Shown piece after piece: positions 9,363 to 18,132 of a DNA stretch of 64,000 bases (within the stretch, counting starts at the first letter, position 1; the number at the start of each line of letters is the position of its first letter). The stretch covers positions 215,001-279,000 of the forward strand of contig CP136575.1 in the NCBI GenBank assembly GCA_035196065.1, in the 5' to 3' direction. The translations under genes and the position numbers were made by a program. Under the pieces are notes generated by a model that did no database searches, was not told where the DNA came from, and saw nothing but the letters and a program-made list of their open reading frames with translations. The stretch is from Sphingobium sp. (GTDB lineage: Bacteria > Pseudomonadota > Alphaproteobacteria > Sphingomonadales > Sphingomonadaceae).

Positions 9363-10010
9363 TTAGCGCAGCGACTTGCCGAGCGCGGCTTCCAGATCGG
9401 TCAGTGCCTGTTCGCCGCTGGTCACCTTGATCGCGTGCATCCCAAGCTGTGCGGCCGGTTTGCAGTTGATGCCGAGATCGTCGAGATAGATGCAGACCTG
9501 CGCCTCGACGCCCAATGTCGCGCACATCATCTGATAGATTCGCGGATCAGGCTTTCGCACCCCCGCCTTGCTGCTTTCGATAACATGGTCAAAACGCGCC
9601 ATGATGCTTTCGATATGCAGCGCCTTGTCCTCGCTACGGGCCATTGCCGCGCCCTTGCCGGCTTTTACGTTGTTGGTGATGCAGCCGATGCCAAACCCAG
9701 CCTCTTTCAGACGGTCCAGCGCCGTCACCATATAGGGCCGCACATCCCCTGCCAGGCAGGCAACCACCGATGCGCCATCCAGCGCATGGCCCAATGCCTC
9801 GGCTTCAGCCGCGAACTGTGCATCAAACCCTGCCACATCGATCTCGGCACGCTCGAACTTCGCCCAGGCATTGTCATCGGGATTGGTCGCATTGACCCGG
9901 CGCACGAAATCAAGGGGAAGCCCGCGCTCGGCCTCCAGCCGGTTAAACGCTTCAAAAGGCGACGAGGTAATCACACCGCCAAAATCGAAAATCACATGGG
10001 TAAAGGTCAT
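9363..10010 (-). CDS. HAD family hydrolase (subfamily IA-like)
   Basis: This is a 215-residue HAD-superfamily protein. The nucleophile is D9 in FDFGGV; the second motif-I position, Asp in phosphatases, is Gly, as in the ACAD10 and soluble-epoxide-hydrolase N-domain groups. Motif II is in CITNN, the motif III lysine is in RKPDPRIY, and motif IV is YLDDLGIN. Loss of the acid/base Asp means ordinary phosphatase chemistry is doubtful. The start overlaps the stop of the upstream DUF2855 gene by four bases, so the two are coupled. The substrate is unknown. Confidence 0.85.
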   Translation of the reverse strand: MTFTHVIFDFGGVITSSPFEAFNRLEAERGLPLDFVRRVNATNPDDNAWAKFERAEIDVAGFDAQFAAEAEALGHALDGASVVACLAGDVRPYMVTALDRLKEAGFGIGCITNNVKAGKGAAMARSEDKALHIESIMARFDHVIESSKAGVRKPDPRIYQMMCATLGVEAQVCIYLDDLGINCKPAAQLGMHAIKVTSGEQALTDLEAALGKSLR

Positions 10011-11104
10011 GGGGTAATGATAAGTCCTGTCTTGGGATCGGCCCTGCCGCCCAGCACTTCATGATAAGCATCGAGCGCACCTGCGCTGCCGCTGCGAGTT
10101 TCAATCGTTGCAATCTGGGGCGCCACTTCCATAAAGCCGAGCCATGCATGGGCGATGCGCTCGCCAAAACCGCGCGGTCCCCAGTCCGATATGCGTTTCT
10201 GGCTGCGGCCCGGCGCGAAAAAGCCTTCGCGCACAGGGCCGGGCAAAGCACTGTCATCGGCCGCGGCATCCCAATGTGACTTGCCGACAATGATCGACTT
10301 GACCAGCCTATCACCAAAATGGCCATGCACTGCGGCGGTTACGGCGCCATTCCCTGCAATGTCCACCAAAGCCGATGGCTTTGCGGGATCAAGCGAGGCG
10401 ATATCGTCATAGGCGACCACCGCATCATAAAGGCCAAGTTCGGCAAGACCTGCTGCATTGGCGCTGCTGGTAAGGCCGATGGTACGCGGACGGATCGATC
10501 TTTGTTTCATGGCATGGGCCAGCCCGATCGCCGTCTTGCTCGAAGCGCTGGCGATCAGCACCTGATCCGCGCCATAATCGCCCTCATCCTCAAACTGGTC
10601 AGCGATCAGCCAGCCGGTTAGGAACAGAGGGCGAAATACCGGCCAATAATCATGATGCTCTGATTGATAATCGGGGATCGCATCGATGCGCTGATACTGG
10701 TTGTAGATCGGCGGCAAAGTTGTGCGGCGGGGCGTAATGTCGGTGAAACCGCCCGGTCCGATCTGGCCCGGCATCAGAACCGCATGGCTTGCCATCGGAT
10801 AATAGCCATAAAAGCGATCACCCGGCGCAACGCCCTCCAAATCGCTGACCAAAACCGTTGCAAACCCCCAGACGGGCAAGCGTCCTGGGGCGTTCCGCTC
10901 GGCAAAGAAGTCCCAATAGCCCTGGTCGTTTCCAAAAAGCCCCGCCGGCTTTCCGAAAACGGCATAGGTCACATTGTTCGCAGTCATCGCAAAACTGTCG
11001 ATCTGCACCAATATCTCGCCGGGTCCGACTTCGGTGTCAGGAACGGCAATTGCCGTTTGGGTCACATCATCGCGGTCGATGTCAATTGCCCATGATCCAC
11101 TCAT
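10007..11104 (-). CDS. DUF2855 family protein (MDR-like)
   Basis: This is a 365-residue protein that matches the DUF2855 family by its opening pattern: EILVQIDSFAMTANNVTYAVFG, then WDFFAERNAPGRLPVWGFATV and GDRFYGYYPMASHAVL. The fold resembles medium-chain dehydrogenases without the zinc ligands. The central part VLIASASSKTAIGLAHAMK would be the Rossmann region. The natural reaction is not known; an oxidoreductase role on a thioester or ketone is inferred. It is transcribed with the HAD gene (four-base overlap) and just after the peptidase gene (two-base gap). Confidence 0.83.
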   Translation of the reverse strand: MSGSWAIDIDRDDVTQTAIAVPDTEVGPGEILVQIDSFAMTANNVTYAVFGKPAGLFGNDQGYWDFFAERNAPGRLPVWGFATVLVSDLEGVAPGDRFYGYYPMASHAVLMPGQIGPGGFTDITPRRTTLPPIYNQYQRIDAIPDYQSEHHDYWPVFRPLFLTGWLIADQFEDEGDYGADQVLIASASSKTAIGLAHAMKQRSIRPRTIGLTSSANAAGLAELGLYDAVVAYDDIASLDPAKPSALVDIAGNGAVTAAVHGHFGDRLVKSIIVGKSHWDAAADDSALPGPVREGFFAPGRSQKRISDWGPRGFGERIAHAWLGFMEVAPQIATIETRSGSAGALDAYHEVLGGRADPKTGLIITP

Positions 11105-11106
11105 TC

Positions 11107-12045
11107 TTAGTCTCCAAGGTCCCGCTTGATGCTGAATTTATACCCGGCCCGTTTATAGGATAGCGTCAGCCGGTCAAAGGCAAAGGATTTGCAGGCACCG
11201 GATTTGCCAACCATGGCCCGCGCGACACCGCCTGCGCCGAGAATCTCGGCGCGTCCGCTTTCCAACCGGATCAGGAGCGCGCTGTCCTCATCAATGCCAA
11301 AGCCATATCGCACATCTCCACCGGCACAAGCGGTCGCGCGCAACAACCGGACCCAACGGTTACGCTGGCTGAAATGCTGGTCAATCACTGCGCCCTTGAG
11401 GAACCCTAGCCCCTTGCCGAGCACCAAAGGCACCGGCTGGTCATCAGGCGCCTCGCAATCGGCCGGGTTGCGGCTCAGTTGGCCTGTTGCCGCGATATCG
11501 GGCGTGCCGCAGACGATCATCCCACTGCCCATGATCGCTGCACCGGCGCTGGTGCCTGCAACCACCGCGCCTGCGGCAAGCCGCGTGCGGATCGCGGCGA
11601 GCATCGGTGTGTCGCTGCCATCTGGGTTCACCAGCAGGCGAAAGGTGCGCAGCTGGTCGCCACCAGTGAACCAGATTGCGTCGGCAGCGGCGATCTTGGC
11701 AATTTCCGCTGGGTCGGATGCATTGTCCGCCCAGCTGGCCTCATCGACCCCAGGGGAAAGTTCGTCGTCGATCATTGCGATATGCACCGCAAAGACTTTT
11801 TCCGGCGCTATTCCGACTGCCGCAAGTTTTTCGGTCAGTTCGGATATTGCAACGCTGGCTTCACCCGAAGCCGCGGGGATGATCGCAACCCGGCCGCCGG
11901 GGTCCGGCATCTGCGCGCGTAACCTAGATAGGATCGCACCGTCCTGATCACGCATCCCGCCACCGATGATCAGCAAAGAGCCAGACCCGGCAGCCAGCGG
12001 TGCGGAGCAGAGCCCGAGCAGCGCAGCAATCAACCATTTGCGCAT
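11107..12045 (-). CDS. Exported cyanophycinase-like peptidase (S51 family)
   Basis: This 312-residue protein has a signal peptide (residues 1-20) and an S51 class I glutamine amidotransferase-like fold. LLIIGGGMRD opens the domain, FTGGDQ lies at 126-131, and the nucleophile elbow GTSAG has the likely catalytic S166. The family includes intracellular and secreted cyanophycinases (CphB/CphE) and aspartyl dipeptidases. I start it at 12045, where the ATG overlaps the upstream TGA (TGATG); a longer frame to 12111 lies inside the neighbouring gene. Export suggests degradation of external Asp-Arg polymer or isoaspartyl peptides. No cyanophycin synthetase is present in the window. Confidence 0.86.
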   Translation of the reverse strand: MRKWLIAALLGLCSAPLAAGSGSLLIIGGGMRDQDGAILSRLRAQMPDPGGRVAIIPAASGEASVAISELTEKLAAVGIAPEKVFAVHIAMIDDELSPGVDEASWADNASDPAEIAKIAAADAIWFTGGDQLRTFRLLVNPDGSDTPMLAAIRTRLAAGAVVAGTSAGAAIMGSGMIVCGTPDIAATGQLSRNPADCEAPDDQPVPLVLGKGLGFLKGAVIDQHFSQRNRWVRLLRATACAGGDVRYGFGIDEDSALLIRLESGRAEILGAGGVARAMVGKSGACKSFAFDRLTLSYKRAGYKFSIKRDLGD

Positions 12046-12743
12046 CACGCCACCGCCGTGCCGAACAGCGAACCGATCGCCGCCGTCGCCGCCATGGCGA
12101 CAGCCCCCCAAAAGGTAACGCGCAGCACAGCCTTGGCGATCGGTGCGCCGCCTGCGCGCGCGCCGATGCCGCCCAAAAGTGCAAGGAACAGCAGCGACCC
12201 GCCGGTAACCGCCCAGGTCAGCATAGGTCCTGCAAATAGAAGGACCAGCGCCAGCGGCAGCGCAGCGCCAACAGCAAAACTGCCGGCAGAGGCAAACGCC
12301 GCCTGCACCGGCCGCGCCGACATTTCGGTCGTGAGCCCAAGCTCGTCGCGCATGTGCGCTTCAAGCGGGTTATTGGCCATCAACTGGCTAACAACCTTTT
12401 CGGCAAGTGCCCGATCCAGTCCGCGCTTTTGATAAATCGCAATCAGCTCTTCCCGCTCGAAATCGGGCTGTGTTTCAAGTTCCGCAGTCTCGCGCGCAAT
12501 ATCGGCACGTTCAGCGTCGGCCTGTGAGCTGACCGAGACATATTCGCCAGCGGCCATCGACATGGCGCCGGCGACCAAGCCGGCAATACCCGTGACCAAT
12601 AAGCTTTGCGGCGATGCGCCAGCAGCAGCCACCCCTGCAATAAGGCTTGCCGTCGAAACTATGCCATCATTTGCGCCCAGAATCGACGCACGCAACCAAC
12701 CTATGCGGTCAATAACGTGGCGCTCAAGGTGGCGATGCGGCAT
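12045..12743 (-). CDS. VIT1/CCC1 family iron/manganese transporter
   Basis: This is a 232-residue membrane protein of the vacuolar iron transporter family. The first segment has the signature GWLRASILGANDGIVSTASLI; the second hydrophobic stretch AMSMAAGEYVSVSSQADAE ends in the family's charged cytoplasmic metal-binding helices (about 70-140, rich in Glu); three more membrane segments follow. Members export or sequester Fe2+ or Mn2+. The gene sits six bases from the lactonase gene and is coupled to the downstream peptidase. No Fur or Mn-responsive site was identified in the short gaps. Confidence 0.9.
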   Translation of the reverse strand: MPHRHLERHVIDRIGWLRASILGANDGIVSTASLIAGVAAAGASPQSLLVTGIAGLVAGAMSMAAGEYVSVSSQADAERADIARETAELETQPDFEREELIAIYQKRGLDRALAEKVVSQLMANNPLEAHMRDELGLTTEMSARPVQAAFASAGSFAVGAALPLALVLLFAGPMLTWAVTGGSLLFLALLGGIGARAGGAPIAKAVLRVTFWGAVAMAATAAIGSLFGTAVA

Positions 12744-12749
12744 GACAGA

Positions 12750-13670
12750 TCAATAATTCAGCTTGAGGCCAGGGCGGTTCCACCGCGTCTTGACGAGGCG
12801 ACCACTACCCGACAGCGTTATATAGGCATCCATCATGTCCTCCCCACCAAAGGCAATATTGGTCGTAAAGATATCATCGGTCGGCACGAACTCCACCAGC
12901 TCGCCTTCCGGGGAGATCACGCTGATCCCGCACTCGCCGATCGTCGCAACGCAAATGTTACCTCCGGCCTCGACTGCCAGACTGTCGAAAAATTTATATC
13001 CGGCGGGCCGGTAGAGAGGGATGCCCGGACCGCCCGGACCCGCATCGGGCGCGACCTTGCCTGGGGCGGTGATATTGAACTTCATCAACCGGCAGGTGTA
13101 AGTTTCGGCTGCATATAATGCACTGCCGTCAGGTGCGAGACCGACCCCATTGGGATTGTTCGACGGGAAGACTACTTCTTCCAGATGGCTGCCGTCGGTC
13201 TTTCCATAAAAAATGCCAACAATGTCGTGGCAGCGCGCAGCATAATCGACCTTGCCATGGTCGGTGAACCAGAAGCCGCCATGTTCGTCGAAGACGATAT
13301 CATTCGGCCCTCGCAACACACAGCCATGATCACCCGATTTGTAGAGTATTTCGACTTCGCCCGTGTCGATATCGATCCGTTCGATGCGCCCGCCGGAATA
13401 GTCGCTGGCAATACCATGCGGCGCGAGGAAACCTCCAGCTTCACTCCAGTTGAAGCCACCATTGTTGCAGCAGTACAGCTTCCCATCGGGCCCGATCGCA
13501 AGACCGTTGGGGCCGCCACCGGGCGTCGCCACTACCGTTTTCGAACCATCGGGGGCGACCCTCGTGATACGGCCCTGTTCGATCTCGGTCACTATCACGC
13601 TGCCGTCCGGCATGACGACCGGTGCCTCCGGAAAACGAAGGCCTTCGGTAATGATTTGCATGTCTGCCAT
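12750..13670 (-). CDS. SMP-30/gluconolactonase/LRE-family protein
   Basis: This is a six-bladed beta-propeller lactonase-like protein, about 306 residues. Start at 13670 is supported by GGGAGGAATC seven bases upstream. The opening EGLRFPEAPVVMPDG carries the metal-ligand Glu typical of SMP-30 (FPEGP/FPEAP). GGGPNGLAIGPDGKLY, GPNDIVFDEHGGFWFTD and NPNGVGLAPDGSALY supply the Asn and Asp ligands. Family members hydrolyse sugar or other lactones with Ca2+ or Zn2+. It heads the minus-strand run that continues to the HAD gene. The substrate is not defined. Confidence 0.88.
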   Translation of the reverse strand: MADMQIITEGLRFPEAPVVMPDGSVIVTEIEQGRITRVAPDGSKTVVATPGGGPNGLAIGPDGKLYCCNNGGFNWSEAGGFLAPHGIASDYSGGRIERIDIDTGEVEILYKSGDHGCVLRGPNDIVFDEHGGFWFTDHGKVDYAARCHDIVGIFYGKTDGSHLEEVVFPSNNPNGVGLAPDGSALYAAETYTCRLMKFNITAPGKVAPDAGPGGPGIPLYRPAGYKFFDSLAVEAGGNICVATIGECGISVISPEGELVEFVPTDDIFTTNIAFGGEDMMDAYITLSGSGRLVKTRWNRPGLKLNY

Positions 13671-13739
13671 GTGATTCCTCCCAAATTCTCTCCCGACCAA
13701 GCTGACAGTGCCGGGCGGATTTGGGAAGATGCTTTGTCG

Positions 13740-15626
13740 CTATTCGATGCGGCCCTGGAAAGAAATCGTGAAACTCGGCTGTCCGGCTGCGGTTGCGCCT
13801 GCCATTGCACCTTGCGGCCGGAAACAGACATAGCGGATGGCAAGGTTAAAACCGGTTCCTGCCGGAAGCGTACACGCCGCAAAATTCGCCGGTGGCGCTC
13901 CTGCTCCTGCAAAACGGACATCAGTGGCAGCGTTGAACGTCAGCCCACTGGTCGGCGATCCTTGCGTGAATAGCGGCGCAGAGGAAGCATTATAGGTGAA
14001 ATTGGGGGGCAAGGCATCGAGCACGAACACGCTGTTCGCGTCAGTCGTAAGCGTGCCGCTGTTCGATACGCCAATCGTATAGCGTACCACTGCGCCGGGT
14101 ATTGCCTTGGGATTACTGGCACTGACGCCGTCGGAAAGCACCGTTGAAACCTTTGTGCTGGCGAGCGTCGCATTGTTCGACCGACGGGTGTTGGTGATCG
14201 TGCAGGTGATAACATCGCCCAATTGCGGCGTAATGTTGCCGGGCACACTGGTCGGCAACGAGGTGCTGGACGTCGCCCACGCATTTGTGCAGCCCATCGC
14301 CGCATTATATTGCACAAGTGCCGTCGTGCCTGATGCTGCCTCTGCCATCGTGTAGGCGGTGGCGGCGTTCACCTGCGTCAGGGCGGTCGCGCCATTGGTG
14401 ACAGTCGTGCCGGTTCCTGTCGTTGTCGTGGTTGCGATCACCGTCGACCCCTGGGCGATGTTCATGGTGAACTGGTCGGTCGCAAAAAGCCGCCCCCCGG
14501 TGCCCAATGCCTTTTGCAAACGCACATGCGGAAATGCGGCATTGATGAAGCTGCATTGCACCGCATCGCCAAATTGCAGCGCGCCAAAGTTGAAACTGGT
14601 TGTCGCCACATTGTTCGGCATCGGCGTCGACGAACCGGTCGCGGTGTTGCTGCAGCTCAGCCGGGAGCTATATTGTGATAAGCTGCTGACGCTGCCCGGT
14701 GCCATGCTTTCGGACAGGGTCAGCGGAACCCCCGATGCAAGCGAAACCGCCGCCGCAGTGAACGGCCCATTGCCCGTTCCGCTGGTCGTGCCAGTCGCCA
14801 GCACCGTGCTTGTAGCAGTGGCGCGGATATCGAAACGGAACTGGTCGGCACTGTTTACACGCGCGCCCACGATCTGCTTGTTCAGCCGGATTGACGCAAA
14901 GCGCACGGCAAACATGACGCCTTGCAAGCCGCTCCCGACCATCGTCGTTGTTACTGTGGTCGGACTGGTTGACCCGACGATATAGCCGCCAACCGTCCCG
15001 GGCACGCCGGTTTCGGTAAAGGTCTGGGTGTTGGTGCCACTGATGGTGGGGTAATTATTGCCGCTGATCGGGTTCACCTGATCAAGGATCGTCCAGGCAC
15101 CGCCATTGGTGTTCCAGCTTAGCGATTCTCCATCATTGGTCGATTCCGCATCCGCAGCGACGAACATATAGGCGGTGACTGCCGGTGAACCGGGCGGCGG
15201 TGTGATCGTTATCCCAGAGATCGTAAAGACCGTGGTTCCGCCCGCTTGTTGGTAAAGGATCGGTCGGTTGGGAATGTTCAGAAATGCGGTGTTGCCCACC
15301 GCCGCACCTCCCCATGAAGGCGCGGTGATGGAAAGGATGCCCGGTGACCCTGTCGTGCGCAGGTTGAAACTCAACGTCGCGCCATCGGACAGCGTGAAGG
15401 CAAAATTCTGGCCCGACGCGGATTTCGCCGTCGCGTCATTGTAATTTGTGAAATCGAGCCAGCAATAGGTCTGCCAACTTGGCGGCGCGGTGCCTTGCGC
15501 CCCGGCCCCCGAACAGCTTTGCGCCTGCACCGGCGACGTCCACAGCGCTGCAAGGGCAAGAAGCAACAGCGCCAAAAGCCTGAAAGGAGGCGCGTTCCAG
15601 CGCAAAAATGCCGTCACTACTTGCAT
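13740..15626 (-). CDS. Large secreted repeat protein with DUF11-like C-terminus
   Basis: This is a 628-residue secreted protein. An arginine-containing signal peptide covers residues 1-36 (cleavage near VQAQS). Residues about 40-245 form a Ser/Thr/Gly-rich beta domain. Two related modules of about 115 residues follow (about 246-362 and 365-482); each starts with an LxK motif and 'DQF', has a short Cys-bearing strand, and ends in 'V.CTI/SFIN'. They look like prealbumin-like (SpaA/Cna-B type) domains. The last 140 residues resemble DUF11 (VRYTIGVSNSGTL). There is no C-terminal membrane anchor or sorting motif. A surface or extracellular-matrix role is likely; no enzymatic domain is seen. Confidence 0.78.
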   Translation of the reverse strand: MQVVTAFLRWNAPPFRLLALLLLALAALWTSPVQAQSCSGAGAQGTAPPSWQTYCWLDFTNYNDATAKSASGQNFAFTLSDGATLSFNLRTTGSPGILSITAPSWGGAAVGNTAFLNIPNRPILYQQAGGTTVFTISGITITPPPGSPAVTAYMFVAADAESTNDGESLSWNTNGGAWTILDQVNPISGNNYPTISGTNTQTFTETGVPGTVGGYIVGSTSPTTVTTTMVGSGLQGVMFAVRFASIRLNKQIVGARVNSADQFRFDIRATATSTVLATGTTSGTGNGPFTAAAVSLASGVPLTLSESMAPGSVSSLSQYSSRLSCSNTATGSSTPMPNNVATTSFNFGALQFGDAVQCSFINAAFPHVRLQKALGTGGRLFATDQFTMNIAQGSTVIATTTTTGTGTTVTNGATALTQVNAATAYTMAEAASGTTALVQYNAAMGCTNAWATSSTSLPTSVPGNITPQLGDVITCTITNTRRSNNATLASTKVSTVLSDGVSASNPKAIPGAVVRYTIGVSNSGTLTTDANSVFVLDALPPNFTYNASSAPLFTQGSPTSGLTFNAATDVRFAGAGAPPANFAACTLPAGTGFNLAIRYVCFRPQGAMAGATAAGQPSFTISFQGRIE

Positions 15627-15807
15627 CTGCCGATGGTCGACTATCCAAATTGGCCCGATCTTGTTCGGCCTGCACCTAACGGAAATTGGTTAATGCCGGT
15701 TAAAAGAAGGGCCGGTGACTTGACCGAAATGCGTAAAATCTGCGTCGCCCTTTCCACACGCGCAGCCAGTGCCTAAAGAAGGCAATCAATTGTTTTCAGG
15801 ATCTGAC

Positions 15808-17241
15808 ATGACCGCAAACTACGCCGCCGATCTAGCACTCTTCATCAATGGCAGCTGGCGCACCGGCGAAGGCCGGGATGCCTTTCCCGTTCTCAACCCG
15901 GCAACCGGAAAGGCGATCGCCGATCTTCCCATCGCGACCGAGGCCGATCTGCAAGAGGCGCTTGCAGCTTCCGAGGCGGGTTTTGCGCAATGGAAGACGC
16001 AGGACGTCGAAGTCCGCGGCGCAATCCTGCACAAGGTTGCAGACCTTATCCGTGAACGCGCCGATTCGATCGCAGTGCTGCTCACCATGGAGCAGGGCAA
16101 ACCGCTCGATCAGGCGCGCGGCGAAATCATCGGCGCCGCGTCGATGTTCGATTTCTATGCCGAAGAGGCAAAGCGGGCTTATGGCCGGGTGCTGGTGCGC
16201 CCGACAGGCCAGCGCGCAATGGTTTTGAAGCAGCCGGTGGGGCCAACCGCCATTTTCACGCCATGGAACTTCCCGGTTTACCTGCTCGCAAAAAAGCTGG
16301 CTCCTGCATTGGCCGCAGGCTGTTCGGTGATTGCAAAGCCGGCCGAGGAAACCCCCGGCAGCACGGCTGCGCTGATGCGTTGTCTGGCCGATGCAGGCGT
16401 TCCCGCCAATGTCGCGCAACTTGTCTATGGCGTTCCTGACATGGTCAGCCGCACGCTGATCGGATCACCGGTGATCCGTAAGGTCAGCTTCACCGGTTCA
16501 ACCGCAGTGGGCAAGCATCTGATGCGCCTCGCCGCCGACGGCGTAAAGCGGATCACGATGGAACTGGGCGGCCATGCGCCGGTTCTGGTGTTTGACGATG
16601 TCGACCTCGACAAGACGCTCGATATGCTTGTGCCGCAAAAATTCCGCAACGCTGGGCAAGTCTGCGTGTCGCCGACCCGTTTTTACGTGCAGGCAGGGAT
16701 ATATGACGCCTTTATCAAGGGATTTGCCGAGCGCACCGCCAAAGTGCAGGTCGGCAACGGCCTTGATGCCGGGGTGCAGATGGGGCCGTTGGCCAATCCG
16801 CGCCGGCCCGACGCGATCGAGGCACTGGTCGCGGATGCACGGGCAAAGGGAGCGAAGCTGATGGCAGGCGGCGAAGCCTATGGCGACGGTTATTTTTTCC
16901 AGCCGACGCTGCTCGCCGATGTGCCGGTTGAAGCTGATATCATGTCGACCGAACCCTTTGGTCCCGTTGCAGTCTCGCGCCCGTTCGAGACGCTGGACGA
17001 GGCGATTATGCAGGCGAACCGGGTGCCCTTTGGGCTTGCTGCCTTTGCCTTTACCAACGATCTGAGAACCGCAAATCTGGTTGGCGATGCGATCGAGGCC
17101 GGTATGGTCGGGATCAACAGCTTTGCCATCTCGGTTGCCGATGCGCCCTTTGGCGGAGTCAAACAAAGCGGCTTTGGCAGTGAAGGCGGCCCCGAAGGGC
17201 TGGACAGCTATATGGTCACCAAGGCGATCCACCAGGCATGA
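15808..17241 (+). CDS. NAD(P)-dependent aldehyde dehydrogenase (succinate-semialdehyde dehydrogenase-like)
   Basis: This is a 477-residue aldehyde dehydrogenase. The catalytic cysteine is C286 (NAGQVCVSPTR), the general base E252 (MELGGHAP), the oxyanion Asn N154 (PWNFP) and the cofactor Lys K177. The family context (MEQGKPL, VSFTGSTAVGK, the C-terminal PFGGVKQSGFGSEGG) best fits GabD-type succinate-semialdehyde dehydrogenases, but related aldehydes cannot be excluded. The ATG at 15808 is preferred over an upstream in-frame start at 15769 that adds unconserved residues. No aminotransferase for a GABA pathway lies nearby. A 181-base divergent region separates it from the secreted repeat protein. 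Confidence 0.9.
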   Translation: MTANYAADLALFINGSWRTGEGRDAFPVLNPATGKAIADLPIATEADLQEALAASEAGFAQWKTQDVEVRGAILHKVADLIRERADSIAVLLTMEQGKPLDQARGEIIGAASMFDFYAEEAKRAYGRVLVRPTGQRAMVLKQPVGPTAIFTPWNFPVYLLAKKLAPALAAGCSVIAKPAEETPGSTAALMRCLADAGVPANVAQLVYGVPDMVSRTLIGSPVIRKVSFTGSTAVGKHLMRLAADGVKRITMELGGHAPVLVFDDVDLDKTLDMLVPQKFRNAGQVCVSPTRFYVQAGIYDAFIKGFAERTAKVQVGNGLDAGVQMGPLANPRRPDAIEALVADARAKGAKLMAGGEAYGDGYFFQPTLLADVPVEADIMSTEPFGPVAVSRPFETLDEAIMQANRVPFGLAAFAFTNDLRTANLVGDAIEAGMVGINSFAISVADAPFGGVKQSGFGSEGGPEGLDSYMVTKAIHQA

Positions 17242-17248
17242 CGAACGG

Positions 17249-17602
17249 GTGAAGCGCCAGCTTTATCTTGCCGCCGGCTGGCTGTCGGTTGGCGCCGGGG
17301 CGATCGGCATATTCCTGCCGATCCTGCCCACCGTCCCGTTCATGATCCTTGCCGCATTTTGTTTTGCGCGCAGCAGCCCGGCACTTGAAGCCAAACTGCT
17401 CAACCACCCGCGTTATGGCCCGCATCTGGTTGCGTGGCGCGAAAAGGGCGTTGTCGGTCGGCGCGCCAAATGGTCAGCCACCAGCGCGTTCATTGCAAGC
17501 GCGCTTATCGGCTTACTGACGCTCAGCCTGCCCTGGTCGCTGCTTCCGGCGGCAGTCGGGATTGTCTGCGGAACGTGGCTCTGGCGGCGACCGGAAAGCT
17601 AA
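17249..17602 (+). CDS. YbaN/DUF454 family inner-membrane protein
   Basis: This is a small membrane protein (117 residues) of the DUF454 family. The signature LAAGWLSVGAGAIGIFLPILPTVPFMILAAFCFARSSP is followed by HPRYGPHLVAWREKG and two C-terminal membrane helices. No ATG fits; I start it at GTG 17249, eight bases after the aldehyde dehydrogenase stop, so it is probably cotranscribed. Function is unknown in the family. It converges on crtZ and their stop codons overlap by four bases. Confidence 0.85.
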   Translation: MKRQLYLAAGWLSVGAGAIGIFLPILPTVPFMILAAFCFARSSPALEAKLLNHPRYGPHLVAWREKGVVGRRAKWSATSAFIASALIGLLTLSLPWSLLPAAVGIVCGTWLWRRPES

Positions 17603-18114
17603 AGCGCGGCGTCGCGCACAACGGCAACGCCCGCCTCGCGCTGGACTTTCAGTTCTTGCTTGAGCGCCGCAGGGTCACGCGCGAAGACAAAGCCGAAGCT
17701 AACGCCGCCTTCCTTCCCGATTGTTGCATGGTGCAGCTTGTGCGCCTGAACCAACCGCTTTGCATAGCCGCGCTTGGGCACCCAACGGAAATAGCGTTGG
17801 TGGACAAGGCCGTCATGGATCAGCGTATAGACGATGCCATAAAACAGGATACCCAGCCCGATCCATGTTCCCGGATCCCAGGCTGACGCCCCCATCACCA
17901 AGGGGCTGCCGATGGCGAACATCGAAATGCTCATCGCTGCACCGACCAGCCCGTAAAGATCGTTTTTCTCAAGCCGGTTGTCATGCGGTTCATGATGGTC
18001 GCGATGCCAGCCCCAGCCAAAACCGTGCATGATATATTTGTGGCTGCTCCAGGCGACAAATTCCATCGCAAGGAAGGTGGCGATGACAGTGGCAATGATG
18101 GCGAACAGCGACAT
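17599..18114 (-). CDS. crtZ: Beta-carotene hydroxylase CrtZ
   Basis: This is a 171-residue membrane-bound non-haem di-iron hydroxylase that adds 3-hydroxyl groups to beta-carotene to make zeaxanthin, a step in the yellow pigments of sphingomonads. All histidine boxes are present: H25/H30 (HKYIMH), H37/H40/H41/H44 (HRDHHEPH), H100/H105 (HDGLVHQRY) and H125/H128/H129 (HKLHHA). Four hydrophobic segments are visible. Length is normal for CrtZ. Other carotenoid genes are not in the window, so this copy stands apart from any crt cluster here. Convergent stop overlap with the DUF454 gene. Confidence 0.92.
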   Translation of the reverse strand: MSLFAIIATVIATFLAMEFVAWSSHKYIMHGFGWGWHRDHHEPHDNRLEKNDLYGLVGAAMSISMFAIGSPLVMGASAWDPGTWIGLGILFYGIVYTLIHDGLVHQRYFRWVPKRGYAKRLVQAHKLHHATIGKEGGVSFGFVFARDPAALKQELKVQREAGVAVVRDAAL

Positions 18115-18132
18115 GGCAGCTTCTATAGCGGG

